Shown here one piece after another: positions 1-11,277 of a DNA stretch of 64,000 nucleotides. Position 1 is the stretch's first letter. The number at the start of each line of letters is the position of its first letter. The DNA is from Tragulus kanchil (taxonomy: Eukaryota; Chordata; Mammalia; Artiodactyla; Tragulidae): positions 159,045,501-159,109,500 of the forward strand of contig JAIOJX010000005.1 of the NCBI GenBank assembly GCA_022376925.1, given 5' to 3'. The position numbers and the translations under genes were made by a program. The notes under the pieces are model-generated. The model saw only the letters and a list, made by a program, of their open reading frames with translations. It was not told the DNA's origin and did no database searches.

Positions 1-268
1 GGGTGGGGGAAGGTTGGGAGGAAGGGATATTTAGGGAGTTTGGGATGGCCATGTACACACTGCTATATTTATAATGCATAACCATCAAGGGCCTCCTGTA
101 TAGCCCATGGAACTCTGCTCAATGTTATGTAGCAGCCTGGATGGGAGGGGAGTTTGGGGGAGAACGGATATATGTTTGTGTATGGCTAATTCCCTTCACT
201 GTTCACCTGAAATTATCATAACATTGTTAAGTGGCAATACCCCAATACAAAAGAAAATGTTAAAAATA
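1..268 (+). mobile_element. L1 LINE 3' end (artiodactyl L1), 5' truncated by the window edge
   Basis: The run from a G-rich start through 'aactctgctcaatgttatg' (about 111-129) to 'ccaatacaa' (242-250) matches the 3' untranslated tail typical of artiodactyl L1. No coding part remains. The next element begins in its A-rich tail. Assignment is from recalled consensus. Confidence 0.7.
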
Positions 269-285
269 GGAAAAGAAAGGGAAAG

Positions 286-386
286 AAGCCATTGCAATGA
301 GAAGCTCAAGCACCGCATCTAGAGAAAGCCTATGTACCGCAACAAAGGCCCAGGGCAGCCAAAAATAAATTAAAAAAAAAAAAAAA
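286..386 (+). mobile_element. CHR-type tRNA-derived SINE, 3' fragment
   Basis: The sequence shows the CHR body signature (gagaagctc, agagaaagcc, cagccaaaaataaa) and a long A tail at 370-386. The tRNA-like head is missing, so this is a 5'-truncated copy lying next to the L1 tail. Confidence 0.75.
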
Positions 387-740
387 GAATCCAGTAAGTA
401 CAGTTGCAAGGGTGAGCTCAGCATATGGCAGGATCCAGGAGGGACACCCCAAGAGGGCAGGAGACAGACCCTGAAAGGCAGACAGGAAGGGAGAGCGAGG
501 CCTGATGGGCTGGAAGGCGGAGGGCCTCTGAATTAGACCAGCTCGGTAGGGTGCCGCTCCTGCACCCTGCGCAGGGCTTCCACCTGCTTCACGTTAACAG
601 ATTCTTGACATAAAGGACGATGGAAAGGTTCTAGATCTGCCCCACTGAGGCAGGCAGCCACTTGCCATGTGTGACTCCTGAGCACTGGAGGCATGGTTAA
701 TGTGACTGAGAAACTGAGCTTTAGTTCCATTTCACTTTTA
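387..740. other. Non-genic stretch, nothing recognised
   Basis: I see no coding, RNA or clear repeat signature. Reading frames here are short and lack codon structure. Confidence 0.5.
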
Positions 741-892
741 AAACGTTTATTTATTTGACTGGGATGGGTCTTAGCTGAGGCAGGCAAACTCCAAGTGGCA
801 GCATGTGGGATCTACCCCTGACCAGGGGTGGAACCCAGACCCCATGCCTTGGGAGCATGGAGCCTTAGCCACTGGACCACCAGGGAAGTCCC
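741..892 (-). mobile_element. CHR SINE, minus strand
   Basis: The right edge is the reversed SINE 5' end (accaccagggaagtccc, about 876-892). A reversed B-box-like stretch lies at about 828-840, and a T-rich tail marks the left edge. Imperfect flanking repeats at 723-740 and 894-910 (agtt[tc]catttca...ttta) look like an aged target-site duplication. Confidence 0.8.
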
Positions 893-1804
893 AAGTTTCA
901 TTTCATTTTAATGTAATTTACATGTAAAAATGAACAGAGACCTGAGCCTCCTGGCTACTGGACAAGTACAGCATGGAGGCACTGGGATACATGCATAATA
1001 TTATGTCCACTTGGAGAGACAAGCATTAAACAAGTACCTATGCAGTCTAGGTGATGATCAGTGCTATGGAGAAAAATCAAGTCACAGAGCGGTGTAGGGG
1101 GCTACTGTTCTAGAAAAGTAGTCAGAGAAGGCCCCTTGAAGGAGATGACCTGAGTGAAAGGGAGAGAGAGCCGTGGGGGAAGGGCACGATGGCAGAGGGG
1201 TTGCAGCTGCAAAGAGTGGCTAGAGCACGTAAGTGGGTGAAGAGGTGGGGCCAGGCAAGGAGGTCTAGGCAGAGCCAGGGCCCAGAGCCAATCGGACCTC
1301 TCTCAGGCCGCTGGAGGAGCGTGGACTGATGCTGTGATGCGGAGCGCTGGTCACGGCTACAATGACTAGGAGTTAGTGAACCTGCCATGCGCCTCGTCTG
1401 CCCGCACAGGCCCCCGTTTCCGTGCTGATAAAGCTAACAGCCATGCTTGGGGCGCATGCTTGCTGTGCCCAGGCTCCCCAGTTCCTCCCTCTGCCGCTCC
1501 CTCCCCAGCTGGGACTCTCAGAGTCTCTGCCCTCGCCTGTTCCTGCCTCCCTTGCTCCTGACCTCTGCCCACCTCTTGGGCTGGTGTCCACCAGGTCTCC
1601 CCGGGACTCTGTCCGCCAGGCTGGCACACCCTCTGCTTCTCCTGGTGGTGGCTCAGCAGGGACAGAGGTGCCTTTGGGTGCTGTCATTCGGCTACCACGG
1701 GGCTCCACAGATGGTGTCCTGCTGCAAGCACAGGACTGACCGAGGTCCTTGAGGTGGGAAGCCTGTCTTTTGTTGCCGCTGCTCCTGCCACACAGCTTGT
1801 GCAG
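893..1804. other. Non-genic GC-rich stretch
   Basis: No gene is supported. Several frames overlap between 1370 and 1750 on both strands, as expected of GC-rich noncoding DNA with few stop codons; none resembles a known protein, and none has splice or start context favouring one strand. Confidence 0.5.
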
Positions 1805-2165
1805 AATCACATGGGCTCTGGATTCATTCCTGGCTCTGCCTCTTCCTGGGCTTCCCAGATGGCTCTAGGGGCAAAGAACCCCCGGCCAATGCAGGAAATG
1901 AGGGTTCAGTCTCCGGACTGGGAAGATTCCCTGGAGGGGGGGCATGAAAACCCAATCCCCTATTCTTGCCTGCAGAATCCCCCTGGACCTGGGAGCCTGG
2001 GTGGCTACAGTCCATAGGGTCACAAAGAGTTGGACACGACTGAAGTGACTTAGCTCTCACACATGCATGCCTCTTCCTAGCAGTGATCTCGAGAGAGTCA
2101 ACTTAACTTCTCTATGTCTCAGTGTCTCCGTCTGCAAAATGGGAACAATAGCAGTACTAGCTGCA
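1805..2165 (+). mobile_element. MIR SINE, split by a Bov-tA insertion
   Basis: The MIR core reads 'ggattcattcctggctctgc' (1820-1839) and continues after the insertion with 'gtctgcaaaatgggaacaat' (about 2130-2149). The Bov-tA at 1848-2067 interrupts it. Removing that element rejoins a continuous MIR. Confidence 0.65.
1848..2067 (+). mobile_element. Bov-tA SINE, full length, with target-site duplication
   Basis: It begins 'gggcttcccagatggctc', a tRNA-Glu-like A box, and ends with the BovA part 'gagttggacacgactgaagt' (about 2028-2047). A perfect 11-bp target-site duplication, tgcctcttcct, lies at 1837-1847 and 2068-2078. The insertion is in the MIR and is younger than it. Confidence 0.88.
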
Positions 2166-2170
2166 AAGGG

Positions 2171-2198
2171 TGTGTTTTTGTTTTTGTTTTTGTTTTTG
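2171..2198 (+). repeat. (GTTTTT)n simple repeat
   Basis: Four to five units of a T-rich hexamer stand in tandem just downstream of the MIR. Confidence 0.85.
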
Positions 2199-3133
2199 GT
2201 GAATAGTCAGTGTCTTAATCCATCTCAGATGCCTAGAACCTCACCTGTGTGTTCATAAGCACTGTGATCAGAATGTACAACCCACAGTGAGCATGTCAGC
2301 TGCCATCATCATGGTTATAATTCCTATTACCAAGCCTCCGAGGGGCTCAGCCTTATGATAGGCAGGCGAGAGCAGATGAAGAAGGAAGGAACACATCTTG
2401 TTCTCAAGGAATTTACAATCTGACTGGGAACACAGAGGCTTACAGAAACTTAGAACTTTTTTTCTGGAAGGACAGCTTCAAAAACTATTTCACAAATGTT
2501 TAGGCTCTTAATGTTTCTTCACAATGCATCTGTGATGCATCTGTTGTTAGCACCGTTGGCCAAATTCTCCCAGTTCTCTGCCTTCTGACTGAGCTGTACT
2601 TGGAGGCCTCAGTGTGGGAAGGTGGGCGGGTGAGTTTCTGGAACTGGTTCTAGCCAATCAGTTGGGAGCAGACGTGAAAGTGTCACTTCCAGGCCTGAGC
2701 ATTTAATCTTTTCGTACAAGACCCTCAGGAGTTCTCGCTTTCCTTCTGGCTCGGCTTTTCTTTCAGTGTGATTCCTCTAATGACTACAATGAGCAGAGCC
2801 ACTGATGAGCATGCAGAGTGAGTGAAAACTCAATTTGGTTGTTTTAAGCCCTTGCGGTTCAGGAGTTATTTCATAGCCCAGTCTCTCCTGACTGAGCAAC
2901 TGACCCATTGTAGAGGAAAAAATAAAAAAAGAACAGAACAACCCAATCCACAACATCACACTGTCACTGATGAGTCCCTACTCAAATCATGATCTCTGCT
3001 CTGATGCACAGCTTACATAGTCGCAATCCACAAAGAACGTCCACTCTTCTGTCTTACTTGTCCACTTAATATTTTCTCCCTGTGTGTATACATCAGTGGG
3101 AATTCAGCTTGGTTACTAGCAACAGAAAACCCA
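2199..3133. other. Non-genic stretch, nothing recognised
   Basis: Mixed-composition DNA with no repeat family I can name and no credible coding frame. Confidence 0.45.
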
Positions 3134-3325
3134 AACTAAGTTGGCTCAGATGGTAAACAATCTGCCTACAATGTGGGAGACCCGGGTTCAAACCCTGGGT
3201 TGCGAAGATCGCCGGGAGAAGAGACCCACTCCGGTATTCCTGCTTGGAAAATTCCATGGACAGAGAAGCCTGGCGGACTACAGTCCATGGGATCACAAAG
3301 AGTCGGACACGACTGAGTGACTACC
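3134..3325 (+). mobile_element. Bov-tA SINE
   Basis: The tRNA-like head (ttggctcagatggtaaac), B-box (gggttcaaaccc, about 3184-3195) and BovA tail (agagtcggacacgactgagt, 3299-3318) are in order. The 5' 'gggcttccc' end is eroded. Confidence 0.87.
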
Positions 3326-5060
3326 ATTAAGAATGGCTCAAAGACCCCGGGTTATTATCCTCTCTTAAGTAAAACCTCTCAAGGGAGGCAGTGGGGGACT
3401 ATTCTGGTGACCCCATAAGAATGAGGAACCCAGGTTCCCTTTGTGTTACTCTGTCATTCTCATTGGGTGACTCCCCCCAGATGGCTTGAGATGGCTGCTG
3501 AGACTCCAACCGTCACGTCGGCATCCCAGCCAGAGCGAAGGAGGAAGTCGTGGGGTCAAGGGAGAGGAGGCCCTCTCTCTCTGTAATGACATGTCCCATG
3601 CGGCTGTTCTGACTAAATCCCAGTGGTTAGAATTTGATCACAAGGCCACGTCTAGTTGCAAGGAGATTGGGGAATTAAATTCTTATTCTGGCCAGCCACG
3701 GATCCTAATTTTTTTTTTCTCAAGTAGAAAGAGAGGGGGTTCCACGGAGGTAACCAGTGGTCACTGCCACAGGAGTGGATGCGATTCTGTCACATAGAAA
3801 TTCCCCGGTTTTCTGGTAACCACTTTGGACCTTTTTAATTTTTTTCACATTCCAGATAACCATATTAGTGCAAATTGCTTTTCTCCCTTTGTGTTATTTC
3901 CTTGAGACTTATTTCCAAATGTGTAATAACCTGCTAGGCTTAACAGTGTGACTCGTTCCCTCCAGCAATAGCTGCTGTTCCCTCTCGCTGGACCGGAGGC
4001 CAGACATCAGCCCAAATGATCCCAGAGCCATGGGGGTGTTTACAGGCCCAGGTTCCTGCTTCTTCCCCACCTAACCAACGTCTGCTCGTGCAATTTTAAT
4101 TTATTTTCGCTGATTTAACAGGTGTGTTGTTTAAGGGTGTTTTTGTTTCTGTGTCATCCGTTAGCCAGTTGAGGTTTGGGCCTGGGCTGGTTTACCATTT
4201 CTGTTTTCTGAGATCATAGGGTCGCAAAGCTCAGCCTGTTGGTGTGTGCACTCTGCCATCACAATGTTGTCTTGAGCCTTGAATTTGGGCCGAGGGTAAA
4301 CTAGCACAAGTCTGCTTTGGACTCACAGGTGAGGACCGGGTCTGGGGAGCTGGTTCAGCCACTCTGTGCCTCTCCCCAGAAGGTAGGGCAGGGTTGGAGG
4401 TGGAGTCTGGAGCCCGGGAAGCAGGCAGACCTGCCACTGGTGAGTCTGGGGTCAGCTGAGGCCAGGACCTTGGCCTGCTGTCCAGCTCCAGCCCTTGAGG
4501 TCATCTTCTCATAGGAGGCAGTGTTTCCTTACGCTCTGGGTCTCCAAGGCTGGAAACCTTGGAAAGGTGACACTGGGAAGTCAGTGTGTCCCCGCTAGAC
4601 CCCAGCCTGCCTGGCCAGCTTCTCCTCACCCTCATCCAGTGTGCAGGACCCTCTCACTTAACTGATTTCATTTGAATCCACTGCCCTGTAAGGGGAGCAA
4701 CTAGTCTCACACTCAGTGGATACAGATGAGGAAGCTAAGGGCGGGGGTGTGTGTGACCTCACTTAGTAGGAAGGAGCTGAGCCTGGGCTCTCACACCTGG
4801 CTAGTCTGCTGTCAAGCCCCGAGGGCTCCCCCAGATTCTGCAACTGAGACTGTGTGAAGAACAAACCTCACGCAAACACTTCAGAGGGATGGGATGGGCC
4901 AGTGGTTTCAGGAGAGCTGGGGGCAGCAACAGAGTTCAGATTAGAAAGCTCAAGAGGAAAGAAATAGAAAAATAAATAAAAGCCTAGTATGAAAGACAGG
5001 GATAGAACAAAATTTTTTTTTTAGTTTAACATTCATTTTTCTCTACCTTCTCTATGGTTT
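3326..5060. other. Non-genic stretch with one probable reversed MIR
   Basis: No gene is visible. Around 4650-4812 the order 'acttaactgatttcattt', 'cagatgaggaagctaagg' and 'cacacctgg' resembles a MIR on the minus strand. The rest is unassigned. Confidence 0.45.
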
Positions 5061-5062
5061 TT

Positions 5063-5112
5063 CATATATATATATGAACATATATATATGCATATGTGTG
5101 TTTGTGTGTATA
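5063..5112. repeat. (TA)n/(TG)n simple repeat
   Basis: Alternating TA and TG tracts precede the SINE at 5128. A second AT-rich tract (5330-5390) follows it, so the SINE sits inside an AT-rich microsatellite. Confidence 0.8.
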
Positions 5113-5127
5113 AAAATGTAGGGTAGT

Positions 5128-5331
5128 GTTAGTTGCTCAGTTGTGTTTGACTCTTTGTGACTCCATAGACTGTAGCTCTCCAGGCTTCTCTGTCCATGGG
5201 ATTCTCCAGGCAAGAATACTGGCGTGGGTTGCCATTGCCTTCCCCAGGGGATCTTCCTGACCCAGGGATTGAACCCGGGTTTCCCATGATGCAGGTAGAC
5301 ACTTCACCATCTGAGCCACCAGAGAAGTTCA
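5128..5331 (-). mobile_element. Bov-tA/BovA SINE, minus strand
   Basis: The reversed order is BovA tail (ttgctcagttgtgtttgact), core (ctccaggcaagaatactgg), reversed B-box (gattgaacccgggt, 5267-5280) and reversed head (ctgagccaccagagaag). The last 80 or so bases belong to doublet D1 and recur at 6353-6437. Confidence 0.88.
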
Positions 5332-7460
5332 TATATAAATATATACATATTCATATATATGTTTCCATACACACATATATGTATAGTAGATATGTTAAAT
5401 GACATAAAATAAAATGGGATTTAACTTTGAAAAAGAAAGAAAGGTCAGGAGGAGAAGGACAGGCTTACCAGAACACGACAAAGTTCTGCAACCTATTTTA
5501 TATCGACTGGATAGACAAGGCCCTACTACATATTGCAGGAAATGAAATTCAATATCCTGTAGCAAACCATAATGGAAAATTAAAACGTTAAAATAAATAA
5601 AAAATAAAACGGGGGGCAGTTCTAACCTGACTCCTAGAGGGAGGGAAGTGAAGCCCACAGCCAATTGGCAGCCCAGGGTCAGAGGTGCAGGGGGCCCTGT
5701 GGGCATCAATCCATCAACCTCTTCCCTTGGCTTCTCCTCCAACCTCCCTGGGTGCCCCTTCTGGGCCCCCTCTGCCGCATGTCCCTGGCTCCTGGCCCGC
5801 GAATGTTCCAGTGCTGGGCTCAGTCCCTAAAGCCTTTCCCTGCTCTGTCTGTGGGGTGGTCCCTGCCGTCTCCTACTGTAAATGTTTATCAACAGCTCTT
5901 AAATTTATGGCCATCTCGCAGACCTCTTTTCTGAACTCCAGACTCAAATATGTGTCTGCCTGTTACTCAACACCTCCACGAGGCTAATGGGCACTTCAAA
6001 CTCAGCGTGTTCGAAACGAAGCGCCGGGGTTTTCCTCCACAAACCTCTAGCACCCAGAGTCCTTCCCGGCTCAGTAAATAGCAACAGTGTTCTTCCGGCT
6101 CATGGCAAACACCTATGAAATCACCCTTGACTGGCTCTTACAGTCCCCTCAGCCCATCAGCTAATCCTACAGGCTCTATCTGCAACACTGAGCCTATCTT
6201 CTCACACCTTTATCGCTGCCCCCACCCCTGGCCCGGCACCCACCACCTCTGCCCTCGAAGACTCCAGACGCCTCTGCACTGGTCTCCCTGCTTCTCCTCT
6301 TGACCAGCTAGCATCCACTCTCGACACAGCAGCTAGAGAGATTCTCTAGGCCCCAGGGATCTTCCTGACCCAGGGATTGAACCCGGGTTTCCCATGATGC
6401 AGGTAGACACTTCACCATCTGAGCCACCAGAGAAGTTCATATATAAATATATACATATTCATATATATGTTTCCATACACACATATATGTATAGTAGATA
6501 TGTTAAATGACATAAAATAAAATGGGATTTAACTTTGAAAAAGAAAGAAAGGTCAGGAGGAGAAGGACAGGCTTACCAGAACACGACAAAGTTCTGCAAC
6601 CTATTTTATATCGACTGGATAGACAAGGCCCTACTACATATTGCAGGAAATGAAATTCAATATCCTGTAGCAAACCATAATGGAAAATTAAAACGTTAAA
6701 ATAAATAAAAAATAAAACGGGGGGCAGTTCTAACCTGACTCCTAGAGGGAGGGAAGTGAAGCCCACAGCCAATTGGCAGCCCAGGGTCAGAGGTGCAGGG
6801 GGCCCTGTGGGCATCAATCCATCAACCTCTTCCCTTGGCTTCTCCTCCAACCTCCCTGGGTGCCCCTTCTGGGCCCCCTCTGCCGCATGTCCCTGGCTCC
6901 TGGCCCGCGAATGTTCCAGTGCTGGGCTCAGTCCCTAAAGCCTTTCCCTGCTCTGTCTGTGGGGTGGTCCCTGCCGTCTCCTACTGTAAATGTTTATCAA
7001 CAGCTCTTAAATTTATGGCCATCTCGCAGACCTCTTTTCTGAACTCCAGACTCAAATATGTGTCTGCCTGTTACTCAACACCTCCACGAGGCTAATGGGC
7101 ACTTCAAACTCAGCGTGTTCGAAACGAAGCGCCGGGGTTTTCCTCCACAAACCTCTAGCACCCAGAGTCCTTCCCGGCTCAGTAAATAGCAACAGTGTTC
7201 TTCCGGCTCATGGCAAACACCTATGAAATCACCCTTGACTGGCTCTTACAGTCCCCTCAGCCCATCAGCTAATCCTACAGGCTCTATCTGCAACACTGAG
7301 CCTATCTTCTCACACCTTTATCGCTGCCCCCACCCCTGGCCCGGCACCCACCACCTCTGCCCTCGAAGACTCCAGACGCCTCTGCACTGGTCTCCCTGCT
7401 TCTCCTCTTGACCAGCTAGCATCCACTCTCGACACAGCAGCTAGAGAGATTCTCTAGGCC
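5245..7460. repeat. Doublet D1: direct tandem copies, period 1108
   Basis: Copy 1 is 5245-6352 and copy 2 is 6353-7460. Sequence after 'gatcttcctgacccaggg' (5250 and 6358) repeats at a fixed 1108-nt offset until 'attctctaggcc' (6341 and 7449). At the join one G is lost from an aggggatc run. The unit cuts through a SINE, an L1 tail and an L2 without respecting their limits, so it is not a transposon. An assembly duplication is likely. Confidence 0.95.
5482..5612 (+). mobile_element. L1 LINE 3' end fragment
   Basis: Contains the artiodactyl L1 tail wording 'ggccctactacatattgca' and 'aaattcaatatcctgtagc', followed by an A-rich end. The same fragment recurs at about 6590-6720 through D1. Confidence 0.7.
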
Positions 7461-7777
7461 ACGTCCTTCCTCTGCTCAGAATACAAGCCTTCACACTGGC
7501 TACAAGATGCATTCAGTCTGTCCGTCATCCAAGCCCTCCTCCCGTCATTCAGGCCACTTCAGCTTCCCTGGGCTCCCCGTGGTTCCTCAGACATACGGGC
7601 ACTGTCCTATCACAGGGCCTCTGCACTCACTGTTCGCATGCCTGGAGAGCTTTTCCCCAGAGGTCTGCAGAGAGCTCACTCCCTTACCTCCTTCAGGTCT
7701 TTGCTCTGTGTCACCCTCTATGACTCTCTTTAAACTTGTGACTCCACCCCAATCCAGAGTTGTTGAATATCCCTCTT

Positions 7778-8110
7778 ATTGTTGTTCAGTCGCCAGGTTG
7801 TGTCTGACTCTTTGCATCCCCATCGACTGCAGCATTCCAGGCCTCCCTGTGCCTCACCGCCTCCCAGAGTTTGCTCAAACTCATATTCATTGAATTAGTG
7901 ATGCCATTCAATCATCTCATCCTCTGTTACCCACTTCTCCTCCTGCCCTCAGTCTTTCCCAGCATCAGGGCCGGAGGACATCATTTTGCATGATGTACTC
8001 TGCATATAAATTAAATAAGCAGAGTGACAATATATAGCCTTGTCGTACTCTTTCCCAATTTTGAACTAGTCTCTTGTTCCATATCTGGTTCTGACTGTTG
8101 CTTATTGACC
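7778..8110 (-). mobile_element. BovB (RTE LINE) 3' fragment, minus strand
   Basis: Reversed BovB 3' end: 'ttgttgttcagtcgccaggt', 'ctgcagcattccaggcctcc', 'gtctttcccagcatcaggg', then a more internal part 'atgatgtactctgcatataa' after a deletion. It interrupts the L2 and repeats at 8879-9211 through D2. Confidence 0.82.
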
Positions 8111-8142
8111 TTATCCCTCTTACCCTGTGTTTAATTTCTGTT

Positions 8143-8320
8143 TAATTTTTTATTTTTTGGCCGCATTGAGTCTTCATAGTGACGCACAGGCTCAGTAGTT
8201 GTGGTGTGTGGACCCAGTTGCCCTGCAATATGTGGGATCTTGGTTCCCCAGCCAGCGATCAAACCCATGTTCCCTGCATTGGAAGGCAATTCTTAACCAC
8301 TGGACCACCCGGGAAGTCCC
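8143..8320 (-). mobile_element. CHR SINE, minus strand
   Basis: The reversed element runs from a T-rich tail (ttttggccgcattgagtctt) to the reversed head 'gaccacccgggaagtccc'. Possible decayed target-site repeats are 'taccctgtgttta' upstream and 'tatcctgctttat' downstream, both within L2. It repeats at 9244-9421. Confidence 0.82.
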
Positions 8321-8878
8321 TATCCTGCTTTATTTTTTATTGCACCACAGCCTTTGATGCAAAAAATTTTTTTAAATTTTACCATCAGCAATCTCGATCT
8401 GACATGGCATTCTCACACCTTTATCGCTGCCCACCCCTGGCCCGGCACCCACCACCTCTGCCCTCGAAGACTCCAGACGCCTCTGCACTGGTCTCCCTGC
8501 TTCTCCTCTTGACCAGCTAGCATCCACTCTCGACACAGCAGCTAGAGAGATTCTCTAGGCCACGTCCTTCCTCTGCTCAGAATACAAGCCTTCACACTGG
8601 CTACAAGATGCATTCAGTCTGTCCGTCATCCAAGCCCTCCTCCCGTCATTCAGGCCACTTCAGCTTCCCTGGGCTCCCCGTGGTTCCTCAGACATACGGG
8701 CACTGTCCTATCACAGGGCCTCTGCACTCACTGTTCGCATGCCTGGAGAGCTTTTCCCCAGAGGTCTGCAGAGAGCTCACTCCCTTACCTCCTTCAGGTC
8801 TTTGCTCTGTGTCACCCTCTATGACTCTCTTTAAACTTGTGACTCCACCCCAATCCAGAGTTGTTGAATATCCCTCTT

Positions 8879-9211
8879 ATTGTTGTTCAGTCGCCAGGTT
8901 GTGTCTGACTCTTTGCATCCCCATCGACTGCAGCATTCCAGGCCTCCCTGTGCCTCACCGTCTCCCAGAGTTTGCTCAAACTCATATTCATTGAATTAGT
9001 GATGCCATTCAATCATCTCATCCTCTGTTACCCACTTCTCCTCCTGCCCTCAGTCTTTCCCAGCATCAGGGCCGGAGGACATCATTTTGCATGATGTACT
9101 CTGCATATAAATTAAATAAGCAGAGTGACAATATATAGCCTTGTCGTACTCTTTCCCAATTTTGAACTAGTCTCTTGTTCCATATCTGGTTCTGACTGTT
9201 GCTTATTGACC
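8879..9211 (-). mobile_element. BovB fragment, second D2 copy
   Basis: Same as 7778-8110 shifted by 1101 nt, with one substitution. It counts as the same insertion if D2 is an assembly duplicate. Confidence 0.82.
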
Positions 9212-9243
9212 TTATCCCTCTTACCCTGTGTTTAATTTCTGTT

Positions 9244-9421
9244 TAATTTTTTATTTTTTGGCCGCATTGAGTCTTCATAGTGACGCACAGGCTCAGTAGT
9301 TGTGGTGTGTGGACCCAGTTGCCCTGCAATATGTGGGATCTTGGTTCCCCAGCCAGCGATCAAACCCATGTTCCCTGCATTGGAAGGCAATTCTTAACCA
9401 CTGGACCACCCGGGAAGTCCC
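9244..9421 (-). mobile_element. CHR SINE, second D2 copy
   Basis: Same as 8143-8320 shifted by 1101 nt. Confidence 0.82.
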
Positions 9422-9636
9422 TATCCTGCTTTATTTTTTTTTATTGCACCACAGCCTTTGATGCAAGATGTAACAGAATCATTTCTTTGTCCCTATCAAC
9501 TTTTCACCACTAAAATGTGAGCGCCATGAGGGGAGGGGCATTTGTTTCTTTTGTTCACTGACGTCCCCGCCCCCGCAGTCCCCACGGTGATACCTGGCAC
9601 ACAGTGAGTGCACAGGAGAGAGTAGCTGAATGAATG

Positions 9637-10493
9637 AATCTAGTTCAGCCCCTCATTCCACAGATGAGGAAACAAAGGCCCAGAGAGGTGGGCACTGTCC
9701 CTGAGACACACAAAGAAAATCAGCGTCAGGGGCAGAGCAGGCACCTGCAAACTCACAGTCCAGTGCTCCTCTTGCCCCTCAGGCCAGGCGAAGCTGAGTG
9801 TGGCAGACGCTGTGCGGTGCCCTCTGTGAGCACCCTTGGACCCCTTTGACCAGTGTGGTTGTTGCCTTGCGGGATTCAGCGTGCTTTGCACCTGTTATCT
9901 GACACCAAGACCTTTTCCGCAGTCTCCCACACACCCCTGCCCCGCCCCCCACCCCCACCCCGGGCTATTGGAGGCGCCTCCTCTGTAAGGAGAGCTGGGA
10001 GTGTCTGGGGGTTTGAATTCCTTCCCCTCTGAGGGTTTGCATTCCTTCCTCTCCACATCCAGCCAAGCTATTGACAGTGACTGGTAAGAGAATAAAAAGA
10101 CCAAAAACCTCACCTTGAAGCAGGGCTAACACCAGGTGTGAGTTACATTCGAGAGTTCCCACAGGATCAGGCTGCAAACCTACCTTTGCTTGACGTCTTC
10201 CTTTTATCCTCCTCTGCTTCTCCCTCTCTTCCCAGATTCTCAAGTGAGCATTCTCTTATCACCCTTGCATGAATCCTCAGCACAGGCTCATTCTGGAAGA
10301 ACCCAATTTAGGATGTGGGCTTCTGTGCTAACCTAGGATAGGACTGGGAACAATTGGGTGTAGAAAAAAGACCACAAGGTTTAGAGACCCTGTTTCACAA
10401 CCAAGCGCAGCCCCTCGAGATTTTGGGGAAACCCCTGGGATCCCTGACCCAGATTTCCCTGACTGGAGAAATGACATAAATTATATCTTTCCA
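9637..10493. other. Non-genic stretch with a short reversed MIR
   Basis: 9640-9700 (cattccacagatgaggaaac, cccagagaggt) resembles a reversed MIR. A C-rich tract at about 9929-9962 could form a G-quadruplex or i-motif. No coding evidence. Confidence 0.5.
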
Positions 10494-10585
10494 TAGACTT
10501 GCTGTGAGAATTAAATGAGTAAATACGAGAAGGCCTTTGGACAGTGGCCAGCACATAGCAGTTGCACAATGAACGTTAGTTCCTT
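10494..10585 (+). mobile_element. MIR fragment
   Basis: 'gctgtgagaattaaatgagt' followed by 'ccagcacatagcagttgcac' and 'aatgaacgttag' follows the MIR 3' half. Confidence 0.65.
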
Positions 10586-10689
10586 CTCAGTCTCCTATCC
10601 GTGGTCTGTTTGTGACCCCTCTTTTCTGCTTGGGACCCCAGATTCTTCTGAGCAGATGCTGCATAGCTCTGAGTGTGGTGAATTGGTGG

Positions 10690-10887
10690 TGGTGGTTTAG
10701 CCACTAAGTCATGACAGACTCTTGCGACCGGATGGACTGTAGCCTGCCAGGCTCCTCTGTCCATGAGATTCTCCAGGCAAGAAGACTGGAGTGAGTGGCC
10801 ATGTCCTCTTCCAGGGAATCTTCCTGACCCACGAATTGTACCTGGGTCTCATGCATTGCAGGCAGATTCCTTACTGACTGAGCTAGA
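10690..10887 (-). mobile_element. Bov-tA/BovA SINE, minus strand
   Basis: Reversed BovA wording is clear (ctctgtccatgagattctcc, caggcaagaagactggag), with the reversed head at the right (ttactgactgagct). The B-box is decayed (aattgtacctggg). Confidence 0.82.
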
Positions 10888-10905
10888 GCAATGAATTAGA
10901 AACTT

Positions 10906-11150
10906 AAAAAAAAAGGTTTTTAAAGTTTATTTTGGCTGTGTCAGGTCTTAGCTGCAGCACATGGGGTCTTCATTGTGGTGCACAGGCTTCTCTAGTTGTG
11001 GCCTGTGGGCTCTAGAGCACACGCGCTCAATAGTGGAGCGCAGGCTCACCTGCCCCCATGACATGTGGGGTCTTAGCTCACTGACCTTGAATCAAACCCG
11101 AGTCCCCTGCACTGGAAGGAGAATTCTTTCTGGACTACTGCAGACGTCCC
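10906..11150 (-). mobile_element. CHR SINE, minus strand
   Basis: Reversed long CHR body: 'ttggctgtgtcaggtcttag', 'cttctctagttgtggcctgt', reversed B-box (aatcaaacccgag) and reversed head ending 'cagacgtccc'. Confidence 0.8.
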
Positions 11151-11277
11151 AGGAACCTGTCACTTCAGGAAATACTGGGGACATAAAGGAGGGGTATCCT
11201 GGGGTCACCAACATCTCCCAAAGGACAAAAGGGTGAGGTCCAGGAAGAGTAAGATTGGGAAGAAGGATGGAAACAAC

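Larger units (their letters stand above)
7307..9466. repeat. Doublet D2: direct tandem copies, period about 1101-1103
   Basis: Copy 1 is about 7307-8362 and copy 2 about 8410-9466. A 47-nt stretch at 8363-8409 matches neither copy. Copy 2 has lost two C near its start (tgcccccaccc to tgcccaccc) and copy 1 has lost T from a T-run near its end. One substitution lies mid-copy (C at 7860, T at 8961). The unit starts inside copy 2 of D1. Confidence 0.95.
5820..9640 (+). mobile_element. L2 LINE 3' half, interrupted and artificially lengthened
   Basis: L2-like tracts run in order: 'cagactcaaatatgtgtctg' (about 5940), 'tggctctta' with 'aggctctatctgc', 'ctggtctccctgcttctcc', 'ttacctccttcaggtctttg' (about 7684), and finally 'aatgtgagcgccatgagggg' (9513-9532) with a (TGAA)n-like end near 9630. 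BovB and CHR copies interrupt it and D1 and D2 each double part of it. Family call is from recall. Confidence 0.65.

Noticed and set aside
1373..1810. A 145-codon minus-strand frame as a gene
   Set aside because: Several frames overlap on both strands in GC-rich DNA. The frame is low-complexity Gly/Arg/Ser, with no domain.
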